A model generated the notes under the pieces. The model saw only the letters and a program-made list of their open reading frames with translations, was not told the origin of the DNA and searched no databases. Below are positions 1 through 8,420 of a stretch of 64,000 nucleotides of DNA, piece by piece (position 1 is the stretch's first letter; every line of letters starts with the position of its first letter). Source of the stretch: JACPVF01 sp964502095 (GTDB taxonomy: Bacteria; Chloroflexota; Anaerolineae; Anaerolineales; Villigracilaceae); contig CAZCUF010000004.1 in the NCBI GenBank assembly GCA_964502095.1, forward strand, positions 219,393 to 283,392. Direction: 5' to 3'. The position numbers were made by a program, and so were the translations under genes.

Positions 1-2
1 CC

Positions 3-1718
3 ACTTTTGAAGTAGACATTCTGCCGTTATTCACACAGAACGGCGCCTGGTTCGAGAACTCCCCGTCCTGTTCGAGTTGTCACTTTGCGGCCAGCGAAAA
101 CTCGGCTCATCAAATGGACCTCACCAGCTACGAAGGCATCCGCACCGGCCCGGACTCCATCGAATCGCCTCCCGGTGAATCGATCCTCGGCGAGAGCGCA
201 CCCAACAAAGGCGACTTCAACTGGGATAGCTCCAAACTGCGCGAACGCCTGCGCAACAATCGCATGCCCCCCGGCTGGCAGTTCGATATCACTGAAGGCA
301 ACCGCAACGGGCCATGCGTGGAGCTCGAAAAAGATGGCGTGGATGTGGAACTCGACGAATATGACTGCGACCTGAACGCGGTCGGGTTGATCCAGGCGTG
401 GGTGGAGGCGAATGCGCCCGACGGCGACTTCACCTATGGCGGCGCAACCCTCAACTTCGAACGCGATGTCCTTCCGTTCTTCACCAAGCCGAATATGTGG
501 TTCGAGAACTCCCCGTCCTGTTCGAGTTGTCACTTTGCGGCCAGTGAAAACTCGGCTCATCAAATGGACCTCACCAGCTACAAAGGCATCCGCACCGGCC
601 CGGACTCCATCGAATCGCCTCCCGGTGAATCGATCCTCGGCGAGAGCGCACCCAACAAAGGCGACTTCAACTGGGATAGCTCCAAACTGCGCGAACGCCT
701 GCGCAACAACCGCATGCCCCCAGGCTGGCAGTTCGACATCACCGAAGGCAACCGCAACGGGCCGCTGGTTTTGCACGGTGCGCGCGTGGACGCTAAACCG
801 GCCAGTTCAACATTCGGCTCGGGCGAATGTGAGATAAAAGCAGTGGATTTGATCGGCGCATGGGTGGATGCCGGCGCACCAAACGGCGCGTTTGACTTCT
901 CTGCCGAAGATAAGACGCCCTGCGAAGGCATGTTCGAGAATGACATTCTGCCGTTATTCACACAGAACGGCGCCTGGTTCGAGAACTCCCCGTCCTGTTC
1001 GAGTTGTCACTTTGCGGCCAGCGAAAACTCGGCTCATCAAATGGACCTCACCAGCTACGAAGGCATCCGCACCGGCCCGGACTCCATCGAATCGCCTCCC
1101 GGTGAATCGATCCTCGGCGAGAGCGCACCCAACAAAGGCGACTTCAACTGGGATAGCTCCAAACTGCGCGAACGCCTGCGCAACAACCGCATGCCCCCAG
1201 GCTGGCAGTTCGACATCACCGAAGGCAACCGCAACGGGCCATGCGTGGAGCTCGAAAAAGATGGCGTGGATGTGGAACTCGACGAATATGACTGCGACCT
1301 GAACGCGGTCGGGTTGATCCAGGCGTGGGTGGAGGCGAATGCGCCCGACGGCGACTTCACCTATGGCGGCGCAACCCTCAACTTCGAACGCGATGTCCTT
1401 CCGTTCTTCACCAAGCCGAATATGTGGTTCGAGAACTCCCCGTCCTGTTCGAGTTGTCACTTTGCGGCCAGTGAAAACTCGGCTCATCAAATGGACCTCA
1501 CCAGCTACAAAGGCATCCGCACCGGCCCGGACTCCATCGAATCGCCTCCCGGTGAATCGATCCTCGGCGAGAGCGCACCCAACAAAGGCGACTTCAACTG
1601 GGATAGCTCCAAACTGCGCGAACGCCTGCGCAACAATCGTATGCCCCCCGGCTGGCAGTTCGACATCACCGAAGGCAACCGCAACGGGCCATTGATCATG
1701 GCGGGCAAGAAGAAGTAA
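3..1718 (+). CDS. Tandem-repeat c-type cytochrome-like protein, 5' end outside window
   Basis: The reading frame is open from the first bases, so the protein is 5'-truncated; 571 residues are visible. It contains four CSSCH haem-c binding motifs (near bases 70, 520, 994 and 1447), each in a module of about 155 residues. Each module also carries an R-M-P-P-G-W motif whose Met could be the sixth haem ligand. Modules alternate between two types, one ending in an acidic GDFTYGG segment. This suggests a secreted multihaem electron-transfer or structural protein. The signal peptide would lie upstream of the window. The C-terminus ends in GKKK, then a strong terminator follows. The CxxCH motifs are seen directly; the function is inferred. 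Confidence 0.72.
   Translation, partial: TFEVDILPLFTQNGAWFENSPSCSSCHFAASENSAHQMDLTSYEGIRTGPDSIESPPGESILGESAPNKGDFNWDSSKLRERLRNNRMPPGWQFDITEGNRNGPCVELEKDGVDVELDEYDCDLNAVGLIQAWVEANAPDGDFTYGGATLNFERDVLPFFTKPNMWFENSPSCSSCHFAASENSAHQMDLTSYKGIRTGPDSIESPPGESILGESAPNKGDFNWDSSKLRERLRNNRMPPGWQFDITEGNRNGPLVLHGARVDAKPASSTFGSGECEIKAVDLIGAWVDAGAPNGAFDFSAEDKTPCEGMFENDILPLFTQNGAWFENSPSCSSCHFAASENSAHQMDLTSYEGIRTGPDSIESPPGESILGESAPNKGDFNWDSSKLRERLRNNRMPPGWQFDITEGNRNGPCVELEKDGVDVELDEYDCDLNAVGLIQAWVEANAPDGDFTYGGATLNFERDVLPFFTKPNMWFENSPSCSSCHFAASENSAHQMDLTSYKGIRTGPDSIESPPGESILGESAPNKGDFNWDSSKLRERLRNNRMPPGWQFDITEGNRNGPLIMAGKKK
15..1690 (+). repeat. Near-identical 927-bp tandem repeat inside the cytochrome-like gene
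   Basis: The sequence from about 15 to 763 recurs at 942 to about 1690 with only a few base differences, giving a 927-bp (309-codon) period. Within each period two roughly 460-bp half-repeats share long identical stretches around the CSSCH motif. Conservation at synonymous positions points to recent duplication or gene conversion. Confidence 0.9.
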
Positions 1719-1741
1719 CACAACGCCGCGAACGTCAAGGC

Positions 1742-1778
1742 AAGGAGGCAGTCACAGGCCATGACTGCCTCCTTTTTT
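1742..1778 (+). terminator. Rho-independent terminator of the repeat cytochrome gene
   Basis: A perfect 13-bp stem (AAGGAGGCAGTCA at 1742-1754, TGACTGCCTCCTT at 1762-1774) with a 7-base loop runs into a T tract at 1773-1778, 23 bases after the stop codon. Confidence 0.93.
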
Positions 1779-1904
1779 ATGCGTTGCAAAAACTTTTGAG
1801 ACAGGCAACGCATCCACTTTGGCAAAATGGAATCCGCGTCCCTGAATCCGTTGCTTGCCAACAAGTCGCAATCAAATTGTTTACGAGAGGAGCGCCCGCG
1901 CTGT

Positions 1905-3035
1905 TTATTTGTAACCGTACACTCTTCCCTTGATATCGCCAACGACCAGCCAGCCGTCGCCAAGCGCGGGTCCCGTCCGGGCGGTAGTTGCATTGGTGGA
2001 AAACTGCCAGAACAATTCTCCGTTTGTTGCGTCCAAGGCGAAAAAGTCTCCCTGCTGGGTAAGAAAATACAACTTGCCGCCGAGCAGGATGGGCGCGCTG
2101 AGCAGATAGTTGAACGTCCCTTTGGGAATATCGAACTGCCAGAGCATTTTGCCCGTATCAGCCTCGAGCGCGAAGACTTGTGTGTCGGCCGAACCGAAAT
2201 AGACTGTCTCTTCCGCGCCGAGAAAGGAGGGCGTCCAGTTGCCTGTGTCAAAGCGCCAGCTCAATTTGCCAGTCTGTGCATCCACGCCATTCATAAAGTC
2301 CTGATAACCGACAAAGGCCACCGTATCCCGTGTGGCATACACTTGTTTTGGAAAGCCATCCTCAGATTCATATGCCCAGTGCGGGGAACCATCAGCGAGA
2401 TTCAGGGCATAGAGGCGGGTGTGACCGCCTTCGTCAATGTCATGCGGGTCGTAGAAATCGCCGCCAAGATACAGCGCGTTACCGTAAATAGCGGGAGTTT
2501 GCAGGATGTAATCATCGCTTTCGAAGACCCATTTTTCCTTTCCCGTCCTGGCATCCAGCGCGAAGAGTTTGGCACGCCCGTGCATATTCTGTTCGAGGCC
2601 GGGGCCGATAAAGGTGGTCGGCGCGTAGACGATTCCATTGTTCACCAGCGGCGGGACTTGTATATCGATTCCCAATTCCTTTTGCCAGATCACTTTGCCG
2701 TTGGAAACATCCAGCGCGGTGATGGTTTTGTTTTTCGTGCCAACGAAGAGACGGGTCCCGTCGCTGGCATAGGCGCGCTCCCAGACTCCTTCAGGCGGCG
2801 CGAAAGTCCATTTGACCGCGCCCGTTTCAAGGTCCAAAGCAAGAAGCGGAGAACCCGAAGGGCAAACGATCACAAGACCGCGGACGATGAGCGGGGCCTG
2901 ATTGATCGCGCCATCGGTGGGAGTCGTCCAGCGCAGGGAGAGAGTTTCAGCGGGCGCGGATGGCGCGCGGGTTTTAGGGGAACAACCGGTAACGATCAGA
3001 ATGGCGAGTAAAAGTGGAATGAAGAGTTTTTTCAT
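1905..3035 (-). CDS. PQQ-repeat beta-propeller lipoprotein
   Basis: The 376-aa product starts with a short hydrophobic signal followed by an IVTGC lipobox, so it should be a lipid-anchored extracytoplasmic protein. The rest consists of repeated blades such as LLALDLETGAVKWTF, ITALDVSNGKVIWQ, LFALDARTGKEKWVF and VFALEADTGKMLWQF, typical of the PQQ-like/BamB beta-propeller. Such proteins may act in outer-surface protein assembly, or bind PQQ in dehydrogenases. No dehydrogenase-specific catalytic region is visible, so a scaffold or binding role is more likely. It is a single gene, convergent with the repeat cytochrome and divergent from the receiver-cytochrome-nar genes. Confidence 0.88.
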   Translation of the reverse strand: MKKLFIPLLLAILIVTGCSPKTRAPSAPAETLSLRWTTPTDGAINQAPLIVRGLVIVCPSGSPLLALDLETGAVKWTFAPPEGVWERAYASDGTRLFVGTKNKTITALDVSNGKVIWQKELGIDIQVPPLVNNGIVYAPTTFIGPGLEQNMHGRAKLFALDARTGKEKWVFESDDYILQTPAIYGNALYLGGDFYDPHDIDEGGHTRLYALNLADGSPHWAYESEDGFPKQVYATRDTVAFVGYQDFMNGVDAQTGKLSWRFDTGNWTPSFLGAEETVYFGSADTQVFALEADTGKMLWQFDIPKGTFNYLLSAPILLGGKLYFLTQQGDFFALDATNGELFWQFSTNATTARTGPALGDGWLVVGDIKGRVYGYK

Positions 3036-3195
3036 ACGCGCCTCAGCATAAGTTGATTATTTGATTCTACCCCCGTTACAGCACCCAATTCTACAAACAG
3101 TTTCCATGAGGGGCGCACACTGTCAATCGTTTGCGCGAGGCTTAGCGAAAATACCCCGGTTTTTACCGATGAGGGTGAAAAGAAATTAGTTCTTT

Positions 3196-3231
3196 TGAAA
3201 AAAGAATGATTTGATAATCATTCTTTTTTCA
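3196..3231. other. Long hairpin in the 285-bp divergent intergenic region
   Basis: A 15-bp perfect inverted repeat (TGAAAAAAGAATGAT and its complement) separated by 6 bases lies between the divergent starts at 3035 and 3321. It sits upstream of both genes, so an operator or mRNA-leader structure is possible. The remainder of 3036-3320 shows no convincing gene. Confidence 0.5.
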
Positions 3232-3320
3232 CTCCCAATGCGGGAGAGGGAAGGATTCAATCGGAGTGTTTTTTCCGGTACGCTTGAAGAAAATTTTGTT
3301 CGATAATTCATAAGCAGGTC

Positions 3321-3704
3321 ATGAGTAAACATCGGGTATTGCTGGCGTGCTCGGAACATCTCTTCGGCGAAAGTGTGGAGACGATTCTGCGCGCTGAGGG
3401 AGATATGGAATTGATCGGACCGTGGAGCTTTGAGGATGAGATCTGCCAAAGGATACCGGGGGCAAGCCCGAACGTTGTGCTGATCGTGGATGTCGATTCG
3501 CAAAGCGAGGCGGGGGCGAATCTAGCGGCCGCCATCATGGAGAAATTCCCCAGCCTCCCCATCATCCGCATGGGATTGACCGAGAACATGGTGCGCGTCT
3601 ATTCGACCAACATCCTGCCCGCACGCAGAACAGACCTGATCGAAACCATCCGCAACCTGCCTGCGGCAGGAATTTCCTCAAGCGAGAGGAGTGATAAAAA
3701 ATAA
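3321..3704 (+). CDS. Degenerate response-regulator receiver-like protein
   Basis: The 127-aa product has the alternating hydrophobic-strand pattern of a receiver domain (VLLACSEHLFGESVETIL, then VVLIVDVDS at the usual phospho-Asp strand). It lacks the paired acidic residues after strand 1 and a clear Lys near strand 5, so it may be a pseudo-receiver that does not accept phosphate. No output domain is present. Its stop codon overlaps the start of the cytochrome gene (TAATG), implying translational coupling and a shared role with the cytochrome and nitrate reductase genes. The function is not established. Confidence 0.5.
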   Translation: MSKHRVLLACSEHLFGESVETILRAEGDMELIGPWSFEDEICQRIPGASPNVVLIVDVDSQSEAGANLAAAIMEKFPSLPIIRMGLTENMVRVYSTNILPARRTDLIETIRNLPAAGISSSERSDKK

Positions 3705-4588
3705 TGATGGAACGCGTTAGGAAATCTTCCATGTCCAGAAGTGTTTTATTTGCACTGGCGCTGGCGGCCCTACTTACGTTCATTGTAGGCGTGACCGGCG
3801 TTGCGTTCGCCAGGCCGCTGGCACAAACCCCCGATGGAAAAACGTTATTCACCGAGAAGGGATGCAGTGCCTGTCATACCATCGGCGGGGGAAAACTGGT
3901 CGGCCCTGATTTGCAGGGCGTAACCAAACTTCGCACGACAGAATGGCTTACCAATTGGATCAGCGCGCCCGATAAAGTGCTGGCCTCCGGAGACCCGATC
4001 GCCACACAACTGGTGAAAGAATACGGCATGGAAATGCCGAACTTGGGATTGACGCCCGATGAGGTGGCGGCGTTGATCACATATTTGGGCGGCGGCGCGG
4101 CAACCTCAACGACCGGCCCGGCCGTTACAGCGCCGGCCTTGCCTGCCGGGGATCCGGCTGCGGGCAAGGCGTATTTCGTTGGGGATAAACATTTCCAAAA
4201 CGGCGGACCGCATTGCATCTCGTGTCACAGCGTGGCAGGAATAGGCTCACTCGGCGGCGGAAATCTAGGGCCCGACCTGACGAACAGCGGTTTCGTTAAA
4301 TCTGAAACGGCCTTTGCTTCATTTATCAGCGCTCCATCTACACAGACAATGAGCGCGGTGTGGAAGAACACGCCGCTGACCCCGCAGGAGCAGGCCGATT
4401 TATACGCGTTCCTGAGCAAAGCCGCCATTCAACAACGCGAACCAAACGCCTTACTACAGATCGCGCTGCTGGCCGTTGGCGGCGCGGCATTGCTGATCTT
4501 TCTGGCAAATTTATATTGGGGCAGGCGCTTGAAAGGCGTGCGCCGGCCGATGATCGCGCGAACGCGTGCGGCGGCAGTGAAGAAATAA
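3704..4588 (+). CDS. Membrane-anchored diheme cytochrome c
   Basis: The 294-aa protein has an N-terminal hydrophobic export segment (about residues 14-35) and two haem-c sites, CSACH near residue 53 and CISCH near residue 170. Both lie in class-I-like cytochrome domains with plausible distal Met residues (EMPNLG; the second domain is less clear). A C-terminal transmembrane helix (about 250-270) is followed by a basic tail. The haems would face the outside of the membrane. It directly precedes narG and overlaps the upstream receiver-like gene by one base. Diheme cytochromes beside nar operons are known in some bacteria and archaea as alternative electron carriers; that role here is inferred. 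Confidence 0.85.
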   Translation: MMERVRKSSMSRSVLFALALAALLTFIVGVTGVAFARPLAQTPDGKTLFTEKGCSACHTIGGGKLVGPDLQGVTKLRTTEWLTNWISAPDKVLASGDPIATQLVKEYGMEMPNLGLTPDEVAALITYLGGGAATSTTGPAVTAPALPAGDPAAGKAYFVGDKHFQNGGPHCISCHSVAGIGSLGGGNLGPDLTNSGFVKSETAFASFISAPSTQTMSAVWKNTPLTPQEQADLYAFLSKAAIQQREPNALLQIALLAVGGAALLIFLANLYWGRRLKGVRRPMIARTRAAAVKK

Positions 4589-4592
4589 AAAT

Positions 4593-4670
4593 CTCACCCT
4601 CATCCTCAGCCCTTCCTCCGAAAGGGGAAGGGAGTCCCCTCTCTCTTTGGGAGAGGGTTAGGGTGAGGGC
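4593..4670. repeat. CTCACCCTCATCC...GGGTGAGGG palindromic intergenic repeat
   Basis: The outer arms CTCACCCT and AGGGTGAG form an imperfect inverted repeat with internal GGGAAGGGAGTCCCCTCTC stems. It separates the cytochrome gene from narG. Related copies occur at 21248-21325 and inside a coding region at 24349-24396, and degenerate versions precede narH and narI. Confidence 0.75.
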
Positions 4671-4688
4671 AAAACGGAGGCACTTAAC

Positions 4689-7600
4689 ATGAGTTGGATT
4701 CAGGATTTGATCAACCCGCAGGCCCGCCAATGGGAAGAGTTTTATCGCAACCGCTGGCAGCACGACAACATCATCCGCAGTACGCACGGCGTGAACTGCA
4801 CGGGCGGCTGTTCGTGGCAGGTTTACGTCAAAGACGGCATCATCACCTGGGAAATGCAGCAGACCGACTATCCGTTGTTGCAGGATGGGCTTCCGCCTTA
4901 CGAACCGCGCGGCTGTCAGCGCGGGATCTCAGCCTCATGGTATGTCTATAGCCCGATCCGCGTCAAGTATCCGTACGCGCGCGGCGTGTTATTGGATTTC
5001 TGGCGCGAGGCAAGATTCGAGCTGGGCCCGGTGGATGCATGGGCCTCGATTGTCGAAGATGAAGACAAACGCAGACGCATCCAAAAGGCGCGCGGCAAAG
5101 GCGGATTCCGCCGCACCTCTTGGGACGAAGTGCTGGAGATCGTTGCCGCGGCTTCTCTCTACACTGCCAAAAAACACGGCCCAGACCGCGTCTTCGGCTT
5201 CTCGCCGATTCCCGCCATGTCGTTCCTCTCGTACGGCGCGGGGTCGCGCTTCCTGCAACTCTTCGGCGGCGTGAACATGAGTTTCTACGACTGGTACGCC
5301 GACCTGCCGAATGCCTTCCCGGAAATCTGGGGCGACCAGACCGACGTATGTGAATCAGCCGATTGGTATAACAGCAAGTTCATCGTCTCGATGGGCTCGA
5401 ATTTGAATATGACGCGCACGCCCGATGTGCATTTCATCGCCGAGGCGCGGCACGAGGGCACGAAGTTCGTCGTCATCGCGCCGGACTTTTCACAGGCGGC
5501 AAAATATTCCGATTGGTGGATTCCGGTCAAGGCGGGGCAGGATACGGCAATCTGGATGGCGGTCAATCACGTCATCTTGAAAGAGTTCTACGTAGATCTG
5601 CAGGTTCCATATTTCATCAACTATCTGAAAGAAAATACCGATATGCCGTTCCTGATCGAGCTCGAAAAGGACGGCGACGGTTACAAGGCGGGACGTTACG
5701 TGCGCGCCAATACCGTGACGCGCTATAAAGATGTGGAAAACGGCGAGTGGAAATTCCTTGTCTGTGATGCAAAGACCGGCGCAGCGCGTATGCCGAAGGG
5801 CGCGGTAGGCGACCGCTGGAGCAAGGAAAAAGGCAAGTGGAATATCAAGATGGAAGACGGGCTGGATAATTCTCCCATCGACCCGACGCTTTCGTTCCTG
5901 GATTCGCAGGATGAGACGGTCAATGTTGCGTTCTACGAATTTGCGGAACAAAAGACCGCCATACGCGGCGTCCCTGCCAAGTGGATCGAAACAAGCGAAG
6001 GAAAGAAGCTGGTTACGACCGTGTTCGATCTGGTCATTGCGCAATTCGGCGTGAGCCGCGGATTGCCCGGCGATTATCCGCAGAGCTACGATGAAGTGGG
6101 CGCGTACACGCCTGCCTGGCAGGAATCCTATACGGGCATCGGGCGCGACACGGTCATTCGGCTGGCGCGCGAGTTCGCTTCCAACGCCGAAGCGACCAAC
6201 GGCAAGTCCATGATCATCGTCGGCGCCAGCATCAACCACTGGTACAACAACAATCTTGCCTACCGCGCGCCAATCTATGCGCTGATTTTGTGCGGATGCT
6301 GTGGAGTCAACGGCGGCGGGATGAATCATTACGTCGGCCAGGAAAAATTATCCCTCGTTGCCCCGTGGACGAGTCTGGCGTTTGCGCTCGACTGGCAGAA
6401 GCCGCCGCGCCAACAACAATCTCCGATCTGGCATTACGCCAACAGCGATCAATGGCGGTATGAGGGCGATTTCACCGATTACGCCTACGTTCCGCCGGAA
6501 ACCAAATGGGCGAAAGGCCACGCCATGGATTTGACGGCGATGGCGGTACGCATGGGCTGGATGCCGTACTTCCCGCAATTCAAGACCAATCCACTGGACG
6601 TGGCGAAGGACGCCGAAGCCGCGGGGGCGAAATCTCCCGATGAAGTTGCCAAATGGGCGGGGAAGCAATTGCAGGATGGAAAACTGGAACTTGCGGTTGA
6701 CGATCCCGATGCACAGGAAAACTGGCCGCGCGTGTGGTTCATCTGGCGCGGCAACGCCCTCCAGGCCAGCGCCAAAGGGCATGAATATTTCCTGCGCCAC
6801 TATCTCGGCACGCACGATAACATCATCGCCGAGGAGCATGCCCGGGACAAGGTCAAGACCGTCAAGTTCACCGAACCCGCGCCGCGCGGCAAATTCGACC
6901 TGATCGTAGATCTTAACTTCCGTATGGACACTTCCGCGTTGTATTCGGATGTCGTCCTGCCTGCCGCGTTTTGGTACGAGAAGAACGACCTCAATACCAC
7001 CGATTTGCATTCGTTCGTCCACCCGCTTGGGCAGGCTGTTCCGCCCGTATGGGAATCGAAGACCGACTGGGAAATCTTCAAAGCTTTCGCGAAGAAGATC
7101 AGCGAACTCTCGACCACTGTGTTCCCGGCGCCGGTCAAAGATCTGGTGATGACTCCGCTCAAGCATGACACGCCCGACGAACTCTCACAGCCCGATGTGA
7201 AAGATTGGCGCGCCGGCGAGTGTGATGCAATTCCCGGCAAGACCATGCCGCACTTCCAGGTGACTGAGCGCGATTATGCCAATCTCTACAACAGATTCAT
7301 TTCACTGGGACCCAACCTCCGCACGGACGGCATCAGCGGCAACGGTGTGCACATTCCTGTGGCGGAATTCTACGATGAGCTGTTGAAGAATCCCGTTGGC
7401 GGCTCGCCCGATCCGCGTCACATGCGTTGTGTGGAATGGGGTGGGAACAAGTATCCGTCGCTGGAGGACGCGCTCGACGCGGCAAACGTCCTTCTGCATC
7501 TTGCTCCCGAAACGAACGGTGAGGTCTCCTATCAGGCGTTCAAAAACGAGGAGGAACGCATCGGCATGCCGCTGGCGGACCTTGCTGAAGGCGTCCGCGA

Positions 7601-8345
7601 TGTGAGGATGACATTCTTCGATCTGACGCGGCAGGTGAGGCGCACGCTCATCAGTCCGTGCTGGAGCGGTATGGTCAACGATGGGCGCGCTTATGCCGGA
7701 TGGTGCATGAACGTGGAACGCCGCGTCCCCTGGCGCACATTAACGGGACGCCAGCACTTCTACATCGACCATCCCTATTACATAGATTTCGGCGAAAACC
7801 TGCCAACCTTCAAGCCCAAGCTGGTGTCGAAGCCCGGCGACTGGAAAAAAATCGGCGATATCGTGAAAAGCCCGGTAGATGACCAAAGCCTGATCCTCAA
7901 CTACGTCACGCCGCATGGCAAGTGGAATATTCACTCCACCTACAAGGACAATCACCGCATGATGACCCTCTCGCGCGGCATGGATCCGGTCTGGCTCAAC
8001 GATGAGGACGCCAAACGGGTAGGAATCGAGGATAACGATTGGGTCGAGGTGCATAACGATAACGGCGTAGTAGTGACTCGTGCCAACGTCAGCGCACGCG
8101 TTCAGCCCGGAATGTGCCTGTACTATCATGCGGTCGAGCGCACGATCTATATCCCCAAGTCGCAAGTCAGAGGCGGGAAGCGTGCCGGCGGCCATAACAG
8201 CCTGACGCGCACGCGCATCAATCCCGTGGAATTGGCAGGCGGTTACGCCCAATTCACATACGCATTCAATTACTGGGGTCCCGTCGGTGTGTTCACGCGC
8301 GATACGTATTGCGTCGTACGCAAGATGGAAAAATTGGAGTGGTAG
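4689..8345 (+). CDS. narG: Respiratory nitrate reductase alpha subunit
   Basis: The 1218-aa product is alignable from memory with E. coli NarG over nearly its whole length (RWQHD-IIRSTHGVNCTGGCSW, SFYDWYADLP, ADWYNS, TRTPD-HF, NHWY, HYVGQEKL, WYEKNDLNT, PETNG). It reduces nitrate to nitrite at a bis-MGD molybdenum centre. The His-x3-Cys-x3-Cys FS0 cluster motif and the YDWYxDLP segment carrying the molybdenum-ligand Asp are intact. There is no twin-arginine signal, so the active site should face the cytoplasm as in E. coli. The start is supported by a CGGAGG ribosome site 8 bases upstream. It heads the narGHJI operon. Confidence 0.98.
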   Translation: MSWIQDLINPQARQWEEFYRNRWQHDNIIRSTHGVNCTGGCSWQVYVKDGIITWEMQQTDYPLLQDGLPPYEPRGCQRGISASWYVYSPIRVKYPYARGVLLDFWREARFELGPVDAWASIVEDEDKRRRIQKARGKGGFRRTSWDEVLEIVAAASLYTAKKHGPDRVFGFSPIPAMSFLSYGAGSRFLQLFGGVNMSFYDWYADLPNAFPEIWGDQTDVCESADWYNSKFIVSMGSNLNMTRTPDVHFIAEARHEGTKFVVIAPDFSQAAKYSDWWIPVKAGQDTAIWMAVNHVILKEFYVDLQVPYFINYLKENTDMPFLIELEKDGDGYKAGRYVRANTVTRYKDVENGEWKFLVCDAKTGAARMPKGAVGDRWSKEKGKWNIKMEDGLDNSPIDPTLSFLDSQDETVNVAFYEFAEQKTAIRGVPAKWIETSEGKKLVTTVFDLVIAQFGVSRGLPGDYPQSYDEVGAYTPAWQESYTGIGRDTVIRLAREFASNAEATNGKSMIIVGASINHWYNNNLAYRAPIYALILCGCCGVNGGGMNHYVGQEKLSLVAPWTSLAFALDWQKPPRQQQSPIWHYANSDQWRYEGDFTDYAYVPPETKWAKGHAMDLTAMAVRMGWMPYFPQFKTNPLDVAKDAEAAGAKSPDEVAKWAGKQLQDGKLELAVDDPDAQENWPRVWFIWRGNALQASAKGHEYFLRHYLGTHDNIIAEEHARDKVKTVKFTEPAPRGKFDLIVDLNFRMDTSALYSDVVLPAAFWYEKNDLNTTDLHSFVHPLGQAVPPVWESKTDWEIFKAFAKKISELSTTVFPAPVKDLVMTPLKHDTPDELSQPDVKDWRAGECDAIPGKTMPHFQVTERDYANLYNRFISLGPNLRTDGISGNGVHIPVAEFYDELLKNPVGGSPDPRHMRCVEWGGNKYPSLEDALDAANVLLHLAPETNGEVSYQAFKNEEERIGMPLADLAEGVRDVRMTFFDLTRQVRRTLISPCWSGMVNDGRAYAGWCMNVERRVPWRTLTGRQHFYIDHPYYIDFGENLPTFKPKLVSKPGDWKKIGDIVKSPVDDQSLILNYVTPHGKWNIHSTYKDNHRMMTLSRGMDPVWLNDEDAKRVGIEDNDWVEVHNDNGVVVTRANVSARVQPGMCLYYHAVERTIYIPKSQVRGGKRAGGHNSLTRTRINPVELAGGYAQFTYAFNYWGPVGVFTRDTYCVVRKMEKLEW

Positions 8346-8349
8346 AAAT

Positions 8350-8400
8350 TTTCCTCGCCCCATCGCCCCTCCCCCAATGGGAGAGCGGACGGGGATGAGG
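8350..8400. repeat. Degenerate CCCTCCCCCAATGGGAG-type palindrome between narG and narH
   Basis: The narG-narH spacer contains the same type of C-rich/G-rich inverted repeat seen at 4593-4670. The arms are CGCCCCTCCC and GGGAG, followed by GGGGATGAGGA. It may act as an mRNA stability hairpin within the operon. Confidence 0.5.
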
Positions 8401-8420
8401 AGAATACAAAGGAGCAAAAC

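Noticed and set aside
27..1721. Long open frames on the minus strand and other frames of the first 1.7 kb
   Set aside because: They mirror the repetitive plus-strand CSSCH gene, arise from its codon bias and repeat the same sequence with each period; no ribosome site or family match supports them.
1827..3011. 394-aa plus-strand frame opposite the PQQ lipoprotein
   Set aside because: The minus-strand product has a lipobox and clear PQQ blades, so the plus-strand frame is a shadow.
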